Below the pieces are notes generated by a model. That model saw only the letters and a list, made by a program, of their open reading frames with translations. It was not told where the DNA came from and searched no databases. From positions 186,001-250,000 of the forward strand of contig NZ_RCHR01000002.1 of the NCBI RefSeq assembly GCF_003665065.1: a stretch of 64,000 bases of DNA. The letters are read 5' to 3'. The position numbers and the translations under genes are program-made. Origin of the DNA: Oceanobacillus piezotolerans. GTDB lineage: Bacteria; Bacillota; Bacilli; Bacillales; Amphibacillaceae. This document shows positions 39,862 to 48,082 of this stretch, piece by piece; position 1 is the first letter of the stretch, and each line of letters opens with the position of its first letter.

Positions 39862-41267
39862 TACTTGAATCCTCCTCGCCTATTCATTTGTTTAATGGAT
39901 AAAATAGCCTCTTCCATCGCATCCGATTTGCCATCATGGAAAAAAAGCACTTCCCCTTTTGGGTCATTTGGACTCCTCCCAGCACGTCCTGCAATTTGAA
40001 CTAATGCAGCCTCATCAAAAACCTTATGCCCTGAATCTATAATTGCAACATCTACCGAAGGAAAAGTTACCCCTCTTTCCAGAATGGTTGTCGTCAATAG
40101 AACCTGTATTTTCTTTTCACGGAAGAGGAGAACCTTTTCTTCCCTGTTTGGGTCTTCCGCATGAACGAATGCCATCTCCTTTTCATTTTTTAAGAAGTTC
40201 ATTCCCACTAAATAGCGGCGCATAATACTGTGCATGTTTTCTGCCAGGGCAATTGTCGGAACAAAAATAAGTAATTGCCGGGCAGGATTTTTTCTGTTGG
40301 GTATCCAGGTAAAAAATTCTTTTGGAGGCAGAAACTTTTTTAAATCCTTTTTTAGAGAGAAACAAATTTTCTTTTGTGGTACTGGAAGGGGTTGACCGTG
40401 AAAGCGGATAGGAACAAAAACTTGTTCTAGCTTTTTTTGCTGTATTCTTTTTCGGTGCTCTCTCCTTGGGGTAGCTGTTAGGTAAATCGTTGTGCACCGT
40501 TTCTTTTTCGCTCTATTTGCTGCAAATGGGAGAGAAGCATCGTTATGGTATGGGAAGGCATCTACTTCATCAATGATAATCACATCAAATGCCTGCTTAA
40601 ACCGAAGCAACTGATGAGTAGTAGCAAGGATTAACTGTGCAGTTCCGGCTTTGGTGGGACTTCCACCATACAATGCCTCTACTGTGACATTTTCGAAAGC
40701 TTTCTTTAATCTAGGAAGTAATTCACGAACAACATCTGCTCTTGGTGTAGCAATACAAATTCTCAAACCTGATTCCAATGCAGCCGTTATCCCTGGAAAC
40801 AACATTTCTGTTTTTCCGGCTCCACAAACCGCCCAAACGAGTAATTCTTTTTCTTCTTTTCGAATCGCCTTTATAATTCGATTTGCAGCCTGCTCTTGTA
40901 CTAGCGTCAGTTGTCCTTGCCATGTGCATGGTTCTAGATGATTTGGCCAGCTCACACTTTCACCATGCCATTCATATAATGGTTCACATTCCATTACTCT
41001 TCCCATCGCAATACAGTTTCGACAATATAAATGCGTTTTTGAACAAGTTCCACAAGGTATAGTTGCGAAAAGAGAGGTTTTTTTGTTACCGCAGCGAAGA
41101 CACTGATTGGAAAATCCTTTCTGGACAATTGAACCTGCTTTACGAATAATTTGTTGTTGGAGTAGCTTTTGAAATAGGATTTCATCAAGGGGAATTTCCT
41201 GTCTTAATAGTAGTTTTCCAGATAAGAGGAATTTGAGGTGTTCCGAGGATATTGCTCTTTCTTCCAT
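39861..41267 (-). CDS. comFA: Competence DNA helicase ComFA
   Basis: 468-residue superfamily 2 ATPase that powers uptake of single-stranded DNA. An N-terminal four-cysteine zinc motif (CLRCGNK..CGTC..CRNC) precedes Walker A CGAGKTE (about 147-153), the DEVD box in IIDEVDAFP, TATPRRE, and motif VI QIAGRAGRS. ATG 41267 follows AAAAGGAG. No obvious ComK box (AAAA-N5-TTTT) was found in the 127 bases upstream. Confidence 0.94.
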   Translation of the reverse strand: MEERAISSEHLKFLLSGKLLLRQEIPLDEILFQKLLQQQIIRKAGSIVQKGFSNQCLRCGNKKTSLFATIPCGTCSKTHLYCRNCIAMGRVMECEPLYEWHGESVSWPNHLEPCTWQGQLTLVQEQAANRIIKAIRKEEKELLVWAVCGAGKTEMLFPGITAALESGLRICIATPRADVVRELLPRLKKAFENVTVEALYGGSPTKAGTAQLILATTHQLLRFKQAFDVIIIDEVDAFPYHNDASLPFAANRAKKKRCTTIYLTATPRREHRKRIQQKKLEQVFVPIRFHGQPLPVPQKKICFSLKKDLKKFLPPKEFFTWIPNRKNPARQLLIFVPTIALAENMHSIMRRYLVGMNFLKNEKEMAFVHAEDPNREEKVLLFREKKIQVLLTTTILERGVTFPSVDVAIIDSGHKVFDEAALVQIAGRAGRSPNDPKGEVLFFHDGKSDAMEEAILSIKQMNRRGGFK

Positions 41268-41294
41268 TATATCGCTCCTTTTAATAAATGGATT

Positions 41295-41320
41295 AGCTGC
41301 CAGAAGCGAATCCGGCAGCT
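41295..41320 (-). terminator. Terminator-like hairpin between degV and comFA
   Basis: AGCTGCC (41295-41301) pairs with GGCAGCT (41314-41320). There is no T-run behind it (AATCCATTTATT on the minus strand), so termination would be inefficient. Confidence 0.5.
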
Positions 41321-41394
41321 TGGATGATTCGATATTAAATGATACTTCACTCAGTGGAAGTCTTACAACTAGATAATTTGCAATAATATAAGTG

Positions 41395-42237
41395 CTATTT
41401 CCTATACCAAGCTATTCCGAGTGCACCTTCCCCTAGGTGTGTACCAATTACTGGACCAAAATAGCTAATGTTTGTTTCTGCGTTAGGGAACTTTTCTGCA
41501 AACGCATCACGGAGTTCTTTGGCAGCGGCCTCATCATTTGCATGGATAAATGAAACATCTAACGGATCTCCCTTACTCGCCGCATCTTCAAGCATACTCG
41601 TAATTCGACTAATAGCTTTTTTTCGAGTCCGGATTTTCTCAAAAGGAACGATGACTTTGTCCACAAAATGAAGGATTGGCTTAATTTGCAAAAGTCCTCC
41701 TACAAGTGCCTGCGCACCACTCAAACGACCTCCGCGTTGCAGGTTCGTTAAATCATCTACCATGAAATAGGCAGTCATACTCTCTTTCATTTCATTTAGT
41801 CTAGTTAGAATCTCCTCTGGCGTTTTATTCATTTTTGCCATTCTAGCTGCTTCAAGAACATAAAATCCCTGAGCCATACAGCTTATTTCGGAATCAAAAG
41901 CATAAACAAGAATACCTTCAACCATATCTCCGGCGCTAACGACAGATTGGAAGGTTCCACTAATACCACTTGATAAATGAATGGAGACAACGGCATCATA
42001 GGATTTGGATAGTTCTTCTAACTTCGTGGTCACATAACCAATCGAGGGCTGTGAGGTAGTTGGGAGTTCCTGTGATTCTTTCATTTTATTATAAAAATCT
42101 TCGGTTGTTATGTCTATTTCTTCCTGATAGGATCCATCCCCAAAGTTAACGCTTAATGGAACCATATGGATATCATGCTCATTACGTATGTCTTCTGGTA
42201 TGTATGCGGTACTATCCGTCATAACAGCTACCTTCAT
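41395..42237 (-). CDS. degV: DegV-family fatty-acid-binding protein
   Basis: 280 residues. The N-terminus AVMTDSTAYIPEDI and the HLSSGISGTFQS and RGGRLSGAQALVGGLLQIKPIL motifs define DegV. Family members present fatty acids to the FakA-type kinase system. Position next to degU is conserved, but here about 1.16 kb of repeats separates them. ATG 42237 follows GAGGAG. Confidence 0.93.
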   Translation of the reverse strand: MKVAVMTDSTAYIPEDIRNEHDIHMVPLSVNFGDGSYQEEIDITTEDFYNKMKESQELPTTSQPSIGYVTTKLEELSKSYDAVVSIHLSSGISGTFQSVVSAGDMVEGILVYAFDSEISCMAQGFYVLEAARMAKMNKTPEEILTRLNEMKESMTAYFMVDDLTNLQRGGRLSGAQALVGGLLQIKPILHFVDKVIVPFEKIRTRKKAISRITSMLEDAASKGDPLDVSFIHANDEAAAKELRDAFAEKFPNAETNISYFGPVIGTHLGEGALGIAWYRK

Positions 42238-42535
42238 ACTATCTTCTCCTCTACAATTACTTAGGCTTTTATCACTAGTCGATCAGGACTTGCTCTGGTT
42301 TATTAAACACGCATATTGTGCCGAGATAACAGGGACAGAAAACGGCGTCGCGCGTAACTAAACATCTCTTTTTTCTGAAGGATAGCCCTCTATATGAAGT
42401 TTCTTTTCAAAATGAGGGTGAACAAGCTTGAGCCAATTCATTTATATTCTACACGATAGTACTGAAAAAATCATTGCTTATCTTAAGGTTCAACTAAAAA
42501 ATACAAGGACGTCTTAAGTTCGGGTGTTCCTGATG

Positions 42536-42817
42536 TCCATGAGTGACTTTTTTCTCGAGAGCTTCTCTCATTCAGGCTTTCATTTTGCTCATGAGTGACC
42601 TTTTACTCGAGTGATTGTCTCACTCGGGCTTTCATTTTGCTCATGAGTGACCTTTTACTCGAGTGCTTCTCTCACTCGGGCTTTCATTTCGCTCATGAGT
42701 GACCTTTTACTCGAGTGCTTCTCTCATTCGGGCTTTCATTTCGCTCATGAGTGACCTTTTACTCGAGTTCTTCTCTCATTCGGGCTTTCATTTCGCTCAT
42801 GAGTGACCTTTTACTCA
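42536..42817. repeat. Tandem array, 52-bp period, five and a half copies
   Basis: Unit starts at 42536, 42588, 42640, 42692, 42744 and 42796, exactly 52 bases apart. Each begins CTCATGAGTGACCTTTTA, then CTCGAGTGCTTCTCT and CATTCGGGCTTTCATT. The first unit is the most divergent and the last is cut at 42817. CTCATGAG and CTCGAG are palindromes. No reading frame with a start and SD covers it. The rest of 42238-42535 is AT-rich without recognisable features. Confidence 0.9.
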
Positions 42818-42870
42818 AAGGGATAGCTGTTGAGAAAAAATTTCTGTTTCATAATTTAGACAGACTGTGA

Positions 42871-43267
42871 ACTAGTTTAATTCAGCATATTGCTGCATAA
42901 GCATCTGGAAACACACCTGAAATATGCGCTGGTGATTTCCGCTGCGGGCAGTACGCTTTCCGCGGGCAACGCCTCAGCCTCCTCGGAAGAAAACCGCTTC
43001 CTGCGGGGTCTTCGCTTGTTGCTTTTCCCGCAGGAGTCGACTGCCCCCCGCTACAAACACTTCATATATAGTAGGGTGGTGTTTCCTCTATACATTGTTT
43101 AAAGATTAATAGCACAACTTAGCGGAGGAAATACACGAAGACTCCTGCGGGATGACAAGCCTAGGTGAGACCCCGCAAAGGCGACAGCCTTGAGGAGGCT
43201 CAGCAGCGCCCGCGGAAAGCGTAGTGTATTTCCGGAGCGGTTTTACCCACAATCTTGAATTAAATAA
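42871..43267. repeat. Structured inverted-arm repeat, copy 3 (between degV and degU)
   Basis: Bounded by CTAGTTTAATTCA and TTGAATTAAA. The left arm is almost identical to copy 1; in the right arm the inner hairpin is AAGGC-GACA-GCCTT (43178-43191), again different but fully paired. Together with the array at 42536 it fills the space between degV and degU. The short frame at 42890-43102 (plus) is a by-product. Confidence 0.9.
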
Positions 43268-43330
43268 ATCAACACTTTCTATCAACTACGCACACAAATA
43301 TCAATCTACGAACAGAGGATTTTAACCAAG

Positions 43331-43376
43331 AAAAAAGTGTACTCAAAAGTAGTTTTACCTACATTTTGAAGTACAC
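43331..43376 (-). terminator. Intrinsic terminator after degU
   Basis: GTGTACTCAAAA (43337-43348) pairs with TTTTGAAGTACAC (43364-43376) with one bulge. On the minus strand TTTTTTC follows. Confidence 0.82.
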
Positions 43377-43395
43377 CCTTATAATCATATGTTTA

Positions 43396-44088
43396 TTAGA
43401 TAACTTCTACCCAGCCCTTGCGGATTGCTGATACAACGGCTTGAGTACGGTCATTACAGTTCATTTTTTGTAAAATATTACTAACATGGTTCTTCACTGT
43501 CTTCTCACTAATATATAGCGTTTCTGCTACGGCACGATTACTCTTGCCATCTGCAAGCAGTTGCAATACTTGACATTCACGTTTTGTAAGAAGATGAAGT
43601 GGTTTGCGATATTCTACACCGCGATCAGCAAAGTTAGATGTGCTTTCCTTCGCTAAACGACGGTATTCCTTTACTAGATTATGTGTCACTTTCGGATGAA
43701 GGTATGAGCCGCCTTCTTTCACTACTTTAATAGCTTCAATAAGAGAATCCGCATCCATCTCCTTCAATAGGTAACCTTGTGCCCCGGTTTTTAATGCATG
43801 TGTCACGTAACTTTCATCATCATGAATAGAAAGGATAATGACTTTTGTATTTGGAAAATATCTAACCAAATCTGAAGTTGCCTGAACACCATTTGTATTC
43901 GGCATATTAATATCCATTAATACCACATCTGGATTATTTTCCTTTACTAGTTTCGCAGCTTCTGAACCGTCATCCCCTTCTGCAACGACATCAAAGGATG
44001 GTTCAAATTCCAGAATTCTCTTTACCCCTTCACGAAATAATTTATGATCATCAATCAACACGATTTTAATCCGTTTATCACCATTCAT
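43396..44088 (-). CDS. degU: Response regulator DegU
   Basis: 230 residues. Receiver domain with phospho-acceptor Asp in [10 protein letters not shown] (about residue 57) and a LuxR-type HTH ([43 protein letters not shown]). In B. subtilis DegU unphosphorylated supports competence, and DegU-P controls exoproteases and flagella. ATG 44088 with GGAGGAA. It lies 120 bases after degS and ends at a terminator. Confidence 0.96.
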   Translation of the reverse strand: MNGDKRIKIVLIDDHKLFREGVKRILEFEPSFDVVAEGDDGSEAAKLVKENNPDVVLMDINMPNTNGVQATSDLVRYFPNTKVIILSIHDDESYVTHALKTGAQGYLLKEMDADSLIEAIKVVKEGGSYLHPKVTHNLVKEYRRLAKESTSNFADRGVEYRKPLHLLTKRECQVLQLLADGKSNRAVAETLYISEKTVKNHVSNILQKMNCNDRTQAVVSAIRKGWVEVI

Positions 44089-44208
44089 TTTCTCTATTCC
44101 TCCTAGTATTATAGAAATCTCCCTATTACTATTTCAGTAAACCCCATTTGAATCAGTTTCTTTGTATATGAGAGAAATGAAGATATATATGTTCTATTAT
44201 ACCTCATT

Positions 44209-45345
44209 TCAGTTAATATAGGGTACTTGAATTGATACGATTGTCCCTTTTCCAATAGTGGAATTTATGTTTAAAGACCCATCAAGCATCTCTACTCTTT
44301 CTTTCATCCCTAATAGTCCAAAGGATTTATCCTTCTTAATCTGGGTATCAAAGCCTTTACCATTGTCTATTATCAGCATCGTTATTCTATTGCTTCCTAT
44401 TTCAAGCTTTACCTTTATCATTGTTGCCTGTGCATGTTTAATGGCATTTTGCAACGACTCCTGCATTAACCGGAACAAGGCAATTTCGTATTTTTGTTGC
44501 AAACGTATATCTCTTCCCATTACAACTAGATCAATATCTAAATTGTTGTAATCTGAAACCGTCTTAATATATTTCTTAACTGTCGGGATTAAACCAAGAT
44601 CATCAAGGGCCATTGGTCTCAGGTCGTAGATAATTCTCCTTACTTCATAAAGAGATGACCTTATTAGGACGCGTATACTGCGAATTTCTTCTAATGCTTT
44701 TTCCATTTCTCCTTGTTGATAAACTTTTTCCACAATTTCGGATCTGAGGAGAATATTGGCAAGCATTTGTGCCGGGCCATCATGAATCTCCCTGGAAATT
44801 TTCCTTCTTTCATCCTCTTGCGCTTCAATAATTTTTAAGCCAAATTCCTGCTTTTCTTTTGCATCTACAATCATCTCATTAACTTGCTTAAAGTCATCCT
44901 GTAAATAATTCAATATGACAGTAATCTTGCTAGCCAGACCTTCAGCTCGTTCAATGGTATTTGCTAAATTTACAAGTCTTCGTTCCAATTCATTTCGCTT
45001 TTCCCGTAATACTTCTTCCTGTTGGCGAAGCATGGCTAATTTAGTTTGCATGTTATGTGTGTTTTCGTACACTTCACGGATTTCTGCCTCCGTGTACCTA
45101 TCGAAATACTTACTTACTTCAGCTAGGCGTTGTCTGGAAAACTTTACTCTTTGTTCAAGCTGATCCCCATCGTCTATAAGTCGGATTACTTGATCCTTTG
45201 TCTCTTTTAATTCTCTTACCAGTCTTTCATACTCTGAACGAGCACCTTCACTAATGTTAAAAATCTCGTCCTTACTGTTCTCAACAACATCAACCATCTC
45301 ATCGATGACATGATCTAATGCTTTCTCACTAATTTTTACAGCCAC
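44209..45345 (-). CDS. degS: Cytoplasmic sensor histidine kinase DegS
   Basis: 378 residues, no membrane segments. The N-terminal half (about 1-170) is coiled coil; the phospho-acceptor His is in ERRKISREIHDGPAQML; the HATPase has DNGKGFD and GLLGMKERVEMLDGSLNI. This HPK7 arrangement is DegS. It starts with GTG 45345 and is divergent from yvyE across 161 bases. Confidence 0.96.
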   Translation of the reverse strand: MAVKISEKALDHVIDEMVDVVENSKDEIFNISEGARSEYERLVRELKETKDQVIRLIDDGDQLEQRVKFSRQRLAEVSKYFDRYTEAEIREVYENTHNMQTKLAMLRQQEEVLREKRNELERRLVNLANTIERAEGLASKITVILNYLQDDFKQVNEMIVDAKEKQEFGLKIIEAQEDERRKISREIHDGPAQMLANILLRSEIVEKVYQQGEMEKALEEIRSIRVLIRSSLYEVRRIIYDLRPMALDDLGLIPTVKKYIKTVSDYNNLDIDLVVMGRDIRLQQKYEIALFRLMQESLQNAIKHAQATMIKVKLEIGSNRITMLIIDNGKGFDTQIKKDKSFGLLGMKERVEMLDGSLNINSTIGKGTIVSIQVPYIN

Positions 45346-45506
45346 TGTTTTCCACCAACCTTGCTATAATAATACGAACACTTTATTATTTTTAATAGGG
45401 TCTTTCTATATTATTATAGGAAATTCCCACTAATTTTTTTAATATGTATATTTAATTATTCCAATTCCAACACTATATACCCAATTGTAGGAGGATTAAA
45501 ACATTT

Positions 45507-46157
45507 ATGCTATCATTTTATTATACCGTAAAACCAGAAGGCAGTGACGAGTTAATCATACAGAAATCCCGGTTTATTGGTTATGTAAGACGCGTTGAAA
45601 CCGAAGAAGCTGCACAAGCCTTTATCCAAGAAATAAAGAAGAAGCATCATGATGCTACACACAACTGCTCTGCCTATATTATCGGCGAACATGATGAAAT
45701 TCAAAAGGCAAATGATGACGGAGAACCAAGTGGTACTGCAGGTATTCCTATTTTAGAAGTGTTAAAAAAACAGCATTTGAAAGACACCGCAGTTGTCGTT
45801 ACCCGGTACTTTGGAGGGATTAAATTAGGTGCAGGAGGATTGATTCGCGCCTATGGAGGCACTACCTCTCAAGCTGTCAAAACAACAGGAATTGTAAAGC
45901 GGCAGTTGATGAAAGGCATTTCCGTAACGGTTGATTATGGATTACTGGGAAAGCTTGAAAATGTTTTAAGAAATTCAACTCACATTCTAGAAAACATTCA
46001 TTATCTTGAAAACGTAGAATTTATTGTATATGTACAAGATGGAGAGGAAGAAACTTTTAAAAATTGGATGGTCGACCTCACTAACAATCAAGCTGAGCTA
46101 TCTGATTTGGAGAGTAAATATATAGAAATAGAAGTGGAGTCAACGAAGGAAGGTTGA
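45507..46157 (+). CDS. yvyE: YigZ/IMPACT family protein YvyE
   Basis: 216 residues. The N-terminal UPF0029/Impact domain has FIGYVRRVETEEAAQAFIQEIKKKHHDATHNCSAY, then DDGEPSGTAGIPILEVLK and TRYFGGIKLGAGGLIRAYG, the family signature. The C-terminal about 60 residues match DUF1949. Molecular role in bacteria is uncertain; the eukaryotic relative IMPACT modulates Gcn2. First plus-strand gene of the window, next to degS as in B. subtilis. Confidence 0.92.
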   Translation: MLSFYYTVKPEGSDELIIQKSRFIGYVRRVETEEAAQAFIQEIKKKHHDATHNCSAYIIGEHDEIQKANDDGEPSGTAGIPILEVLKKQHLKDTAVVVTRYFGGIKLGAGGLIRAYGGTTSQAVKTTGIVKRQLMKGISVTVDYGLLGKLENVLRNSTHILENIHYLENVEFIVYVQDGEEETFKNWMVDLTNNQAELSDLESKYIEIEVESTKEG

Positions 46158-46312
46158 ATTAAATAGTAACCCCCTTAGACAGTAAGTTTTGCTCTTTTTA
46201 ATTTATTTAGAAAGCTTAGATGTTATTAGAGCTAATAACCGTCATCTTTATAAAGTTTTGACTACACCCATCCAAATCCACTCTTTTCCATATTTTTGCT
46301 TTCCTAACTTAC

Positions 46313-46344
46313 GAAAAAGCTACATGCCCAATGGGTATGTAGCT
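46313..46344 (-). terminator. Terminator hairpin between yvyE and the small gene at 46352
   Basis: AGCTACATGCCC (46318-46329) pairs with GGGTATGTAGCT (46333-46344). T-runs are modest on both sides: GCTTTTTCG on the minus strand, GCTCTTTGCTC on the plus strand. It may serve both converging genes. Confidence 0.75.
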
Positions 46345-46351
46345 CTTTGCT

Positions 46352-46501
46352 CTAAGATTGAGTATGTTGACTGTATGAATGGGTTTTAGTTAGCTCTTGT
46401 ACAAGTTTTTGGATAAGTTCTTCTGCTGTATTAATCGTATGATTCTCTGTTTCATCAATTACTTTTTTTAATAACTTTTTATATTTTTCTTGTTCCCCCA
46501 T
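46352..46501 (-). CDS. Unrecognised 49-residue small protein beside sinR
   Basis: From ATG 46501 a 49-codon frame encodes a charged helical protein (MGEQEKYKKLLKKVIDE then AEELIQKLVQEL). The frame stays open to 46603, but the upstream part looks non-coding. The SD GGCGGG is weak and nine bases away. A terminator follows (46318-46344). The second half, AEELIQKLVQEL, could be an interaction helix. It does not match SinI. I do not know the family. Moderate support only. Confidence 0.5.
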   Translation of the reverse strand: MGEQEKYKKLLKKVIDETENHTINTAEELIQKLVQELTKTHSYSQHTQS

Positions 46502-46842
46502 AAAGGAAATCCCGCCTTTATACAACATAAACAGGTTTAGATGAACTTTCGAATAAAAACCATTATTATGTCGGAATCTATTACATGTAGGATATATTAA
46601 CACAAAATCTATAAATATTCTACAATTATATGGGTTAATAGATTGGTTACCTCTCCAATTATTGCCAACTTCAGAACCCTTTGTTATTTGCGCCTATCAT
46701 GACTACAATTTGGCGTCTAACCCTAAAGAGAATTTTATATGACAGTATATGCAACCACGAGTAAAAAGGTAATAAGCATCCTTACTCCACTATAGATTCG
46801 TGAATTTATAAAATAATAGATAGAGGATTATTTTTCCAACGT

Positions 46843-46872
46843 AGAAAACTGTAAAGCATGTGCTTTACAGTT
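46843..46872 (-). terminator. Intrinsic terminator overlapping the sinR stop
   Basis: AACTGTAAAGCA (46847-46858) pairs perfectly with TGCTTTACAGTT (46861-46872). On the minus strand TTTTCTACG follows. The upstream arm includes the end of the sinR frame. Confidence 0.82.
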
Positions 46873-47218
46873 ACAAATTGCCATCTGTTTCATTTTCTTG
46901 TTTTCTCTTCCATTTATTAAACTCAAGGTATTCTTTAAATTGTTCTTTTGAAACCCCTGAATCCATCGCTTCTCTTACAATTTGTAACCATTCATTATCT
47001 AATTTAGATGGATCGGTTTGTTCTTTATCATTTATTAGGTCGTTTACAGAGACTCCCAACACATCGCTAACCTTTTCGATGAACTGGATCGAAGGATTGG
47101 ACTGCAAGTTTCGCTCGATAGAACTTAAATATGATTTCGCTATTCCTGCTTTTTCGGCGAGCTCTGAGATTGACATTTTTTTCTCTTGGCGTAATTTTTT
47201 AATTTTTTCACCTATCAA
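46871..47218 (-). CDS. sinR: Biofilm/motility repressor SinR
   Basis: 115 residues, close to the 111 of B. subtilis SinR. The N-terminal Xre-type HTH (MIGEKIKKLRQEKKMSISELAEKAGIAKSYLSSIERN) and KSYLSSIERNLQSNPSIQF are nearly identical to SinR. The C-terminal SinI-binding/dimerisation region LDNEWLQIVREAMDSGVSKEQFKEYL is preserved. In B. subtilis it represses eps and tapA-sipW-tasA. The upstream neighbour encodes SinI (47289-47432). A TATAAT box lies in the 70-base gap, so sinR may have its own promoter as well. In B. subtilis sinIR lies next to tasA, not degSU. Confidence 0.93.
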   Translation of the reverse strand: MIGEKIKKLRQEKKMSISELAEKAGIAKSYLSSIERNLQSNPSIQFIEKVSDVLGVSVNDLINDKEQTDPSKLDNEWLQIVREAMDSGVSKEQFKEYLEFNKWKRKQENETDGNL

Positions 47219-47288
47219 GTCATCTCACCTACTTTCAACGCGAATTATATCATATAAATGATAAGCAGTTCTATATAATGTACGAAAA

Positions 47289-47432
47289 TTATTTAATATT
47301 TCCATTTACTCTCCCTACTTGAAAGAATTCACGTATCTCTTCCAATGTCATTCCTATTTCCTTGGCTTCCTCAATTAACATGACCCATTCTCTATCCAAC
47401 GCCACATTCTCTGTTAAATTTGCCAACTCCAT
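47289..47432 (-). CDS. sinI: SinR antagonist SinI
   Basis: A 47-residue product. Core LDREWVMLIEEAKEIGMTLEEIREFFQ parallels the C-terminus of SinR (LDNEWLQIVREAMDSG...) and the B. subtilis SinI core LDQEWVELMVEAKEA. SinI binds SinR as a heterodimer and removes it from DNA. ATG 47432 follows GGGGG four bases upstream. It lies 70 bases before sinR on the same strand, the standard sinI-sinR order. B. subtilis SinI is 57 residues, so this one has a shorter tail. Confidence 0.9.
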   Translation of the reverse strand: MELANLTENVALDREWVMLIEEAKEIGMTLEEIREFFQVGRVNGNIK

Positions 47433-48082
47433 TTTCCCCCATTAATTTAAACTTTGTTTAGCGATAAATTAGTATATTCTATCCAGTCCACTATTATGAT
47501 GATTCGGAATATTCATGAGACTATCATACTATATTAACCAAACATATGGTATGACTTGTTTTGTCGGAAAATAACTTTTTTCATATAATAAGAGACTTTT
47601 AAATTTTTATCTCTACTGCATCTTAATAATAATTGGGTGTCTCACCAAGTAAATAGTCTATATTAATCAAGTGAAATCTCACTCAGTTGTGGGTGTCTTA
47701 TATTTCCCAATGGGGTGTTAAGGGGTGAGTAGGAGGTCCTTGGACGAATTTGGGTGTTAGATAAGAATCTCTCCCTTACTGCTATTCTTGTATCCTTATC
47801 GATTTTTTTCTAAACATGGTCTTACATCAAGCTAACTTGGTATTAAGTTTTTCACGCTTTGAATTTTATAATGACGATATAATATTACAGCACTCTGTGT
47901 CACTAGCTATTTAATTGCAACAAAAAGGGTAATGATACTTCTTTTACTCATACTAGAACAAATTAAATGTAATTCTCTTTTAAAAAGAGTATAAAAAATC
48001 TTAATAGACTATTTTACCCGTTTCCTATATAATTTAAACATACTATTATTTACAAATTTCGATATATTAAGGAGTAATTCTT
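47433..48082. other. Intergenic region between sinI and the LCP gene
   Basis: Divergent control region of 650 bases. It has a Spo0A-box-like TTTTGTCGGAA (47560-47570, one mismatch to TGTCGAA) that could serve sinI. Between 47633 and 47760 there are four GGGTGT motifs and AAGTGAAATCTCACTCAGT (47669-47687), a near copy of 53158-53176. The LCP promoter is at 48005-48033. No gene seen. Confidence 0.5.
48005..48033 (+). promoter_or_regulatory. Sigma-A promoter of the LCP gene
   Basis: TAGACT (48005-48010), 17 bases, TATAAT (48028-48033). The -10 is perfect and the -35 matches four of six. It lies 50 bases before the start codon. Confidence 0.65.

Noticed and set aside
42536..42817. CRISPR array
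   Set aside because: The units are directly adjacent with no unique spacers, and no cas genes are in the window.
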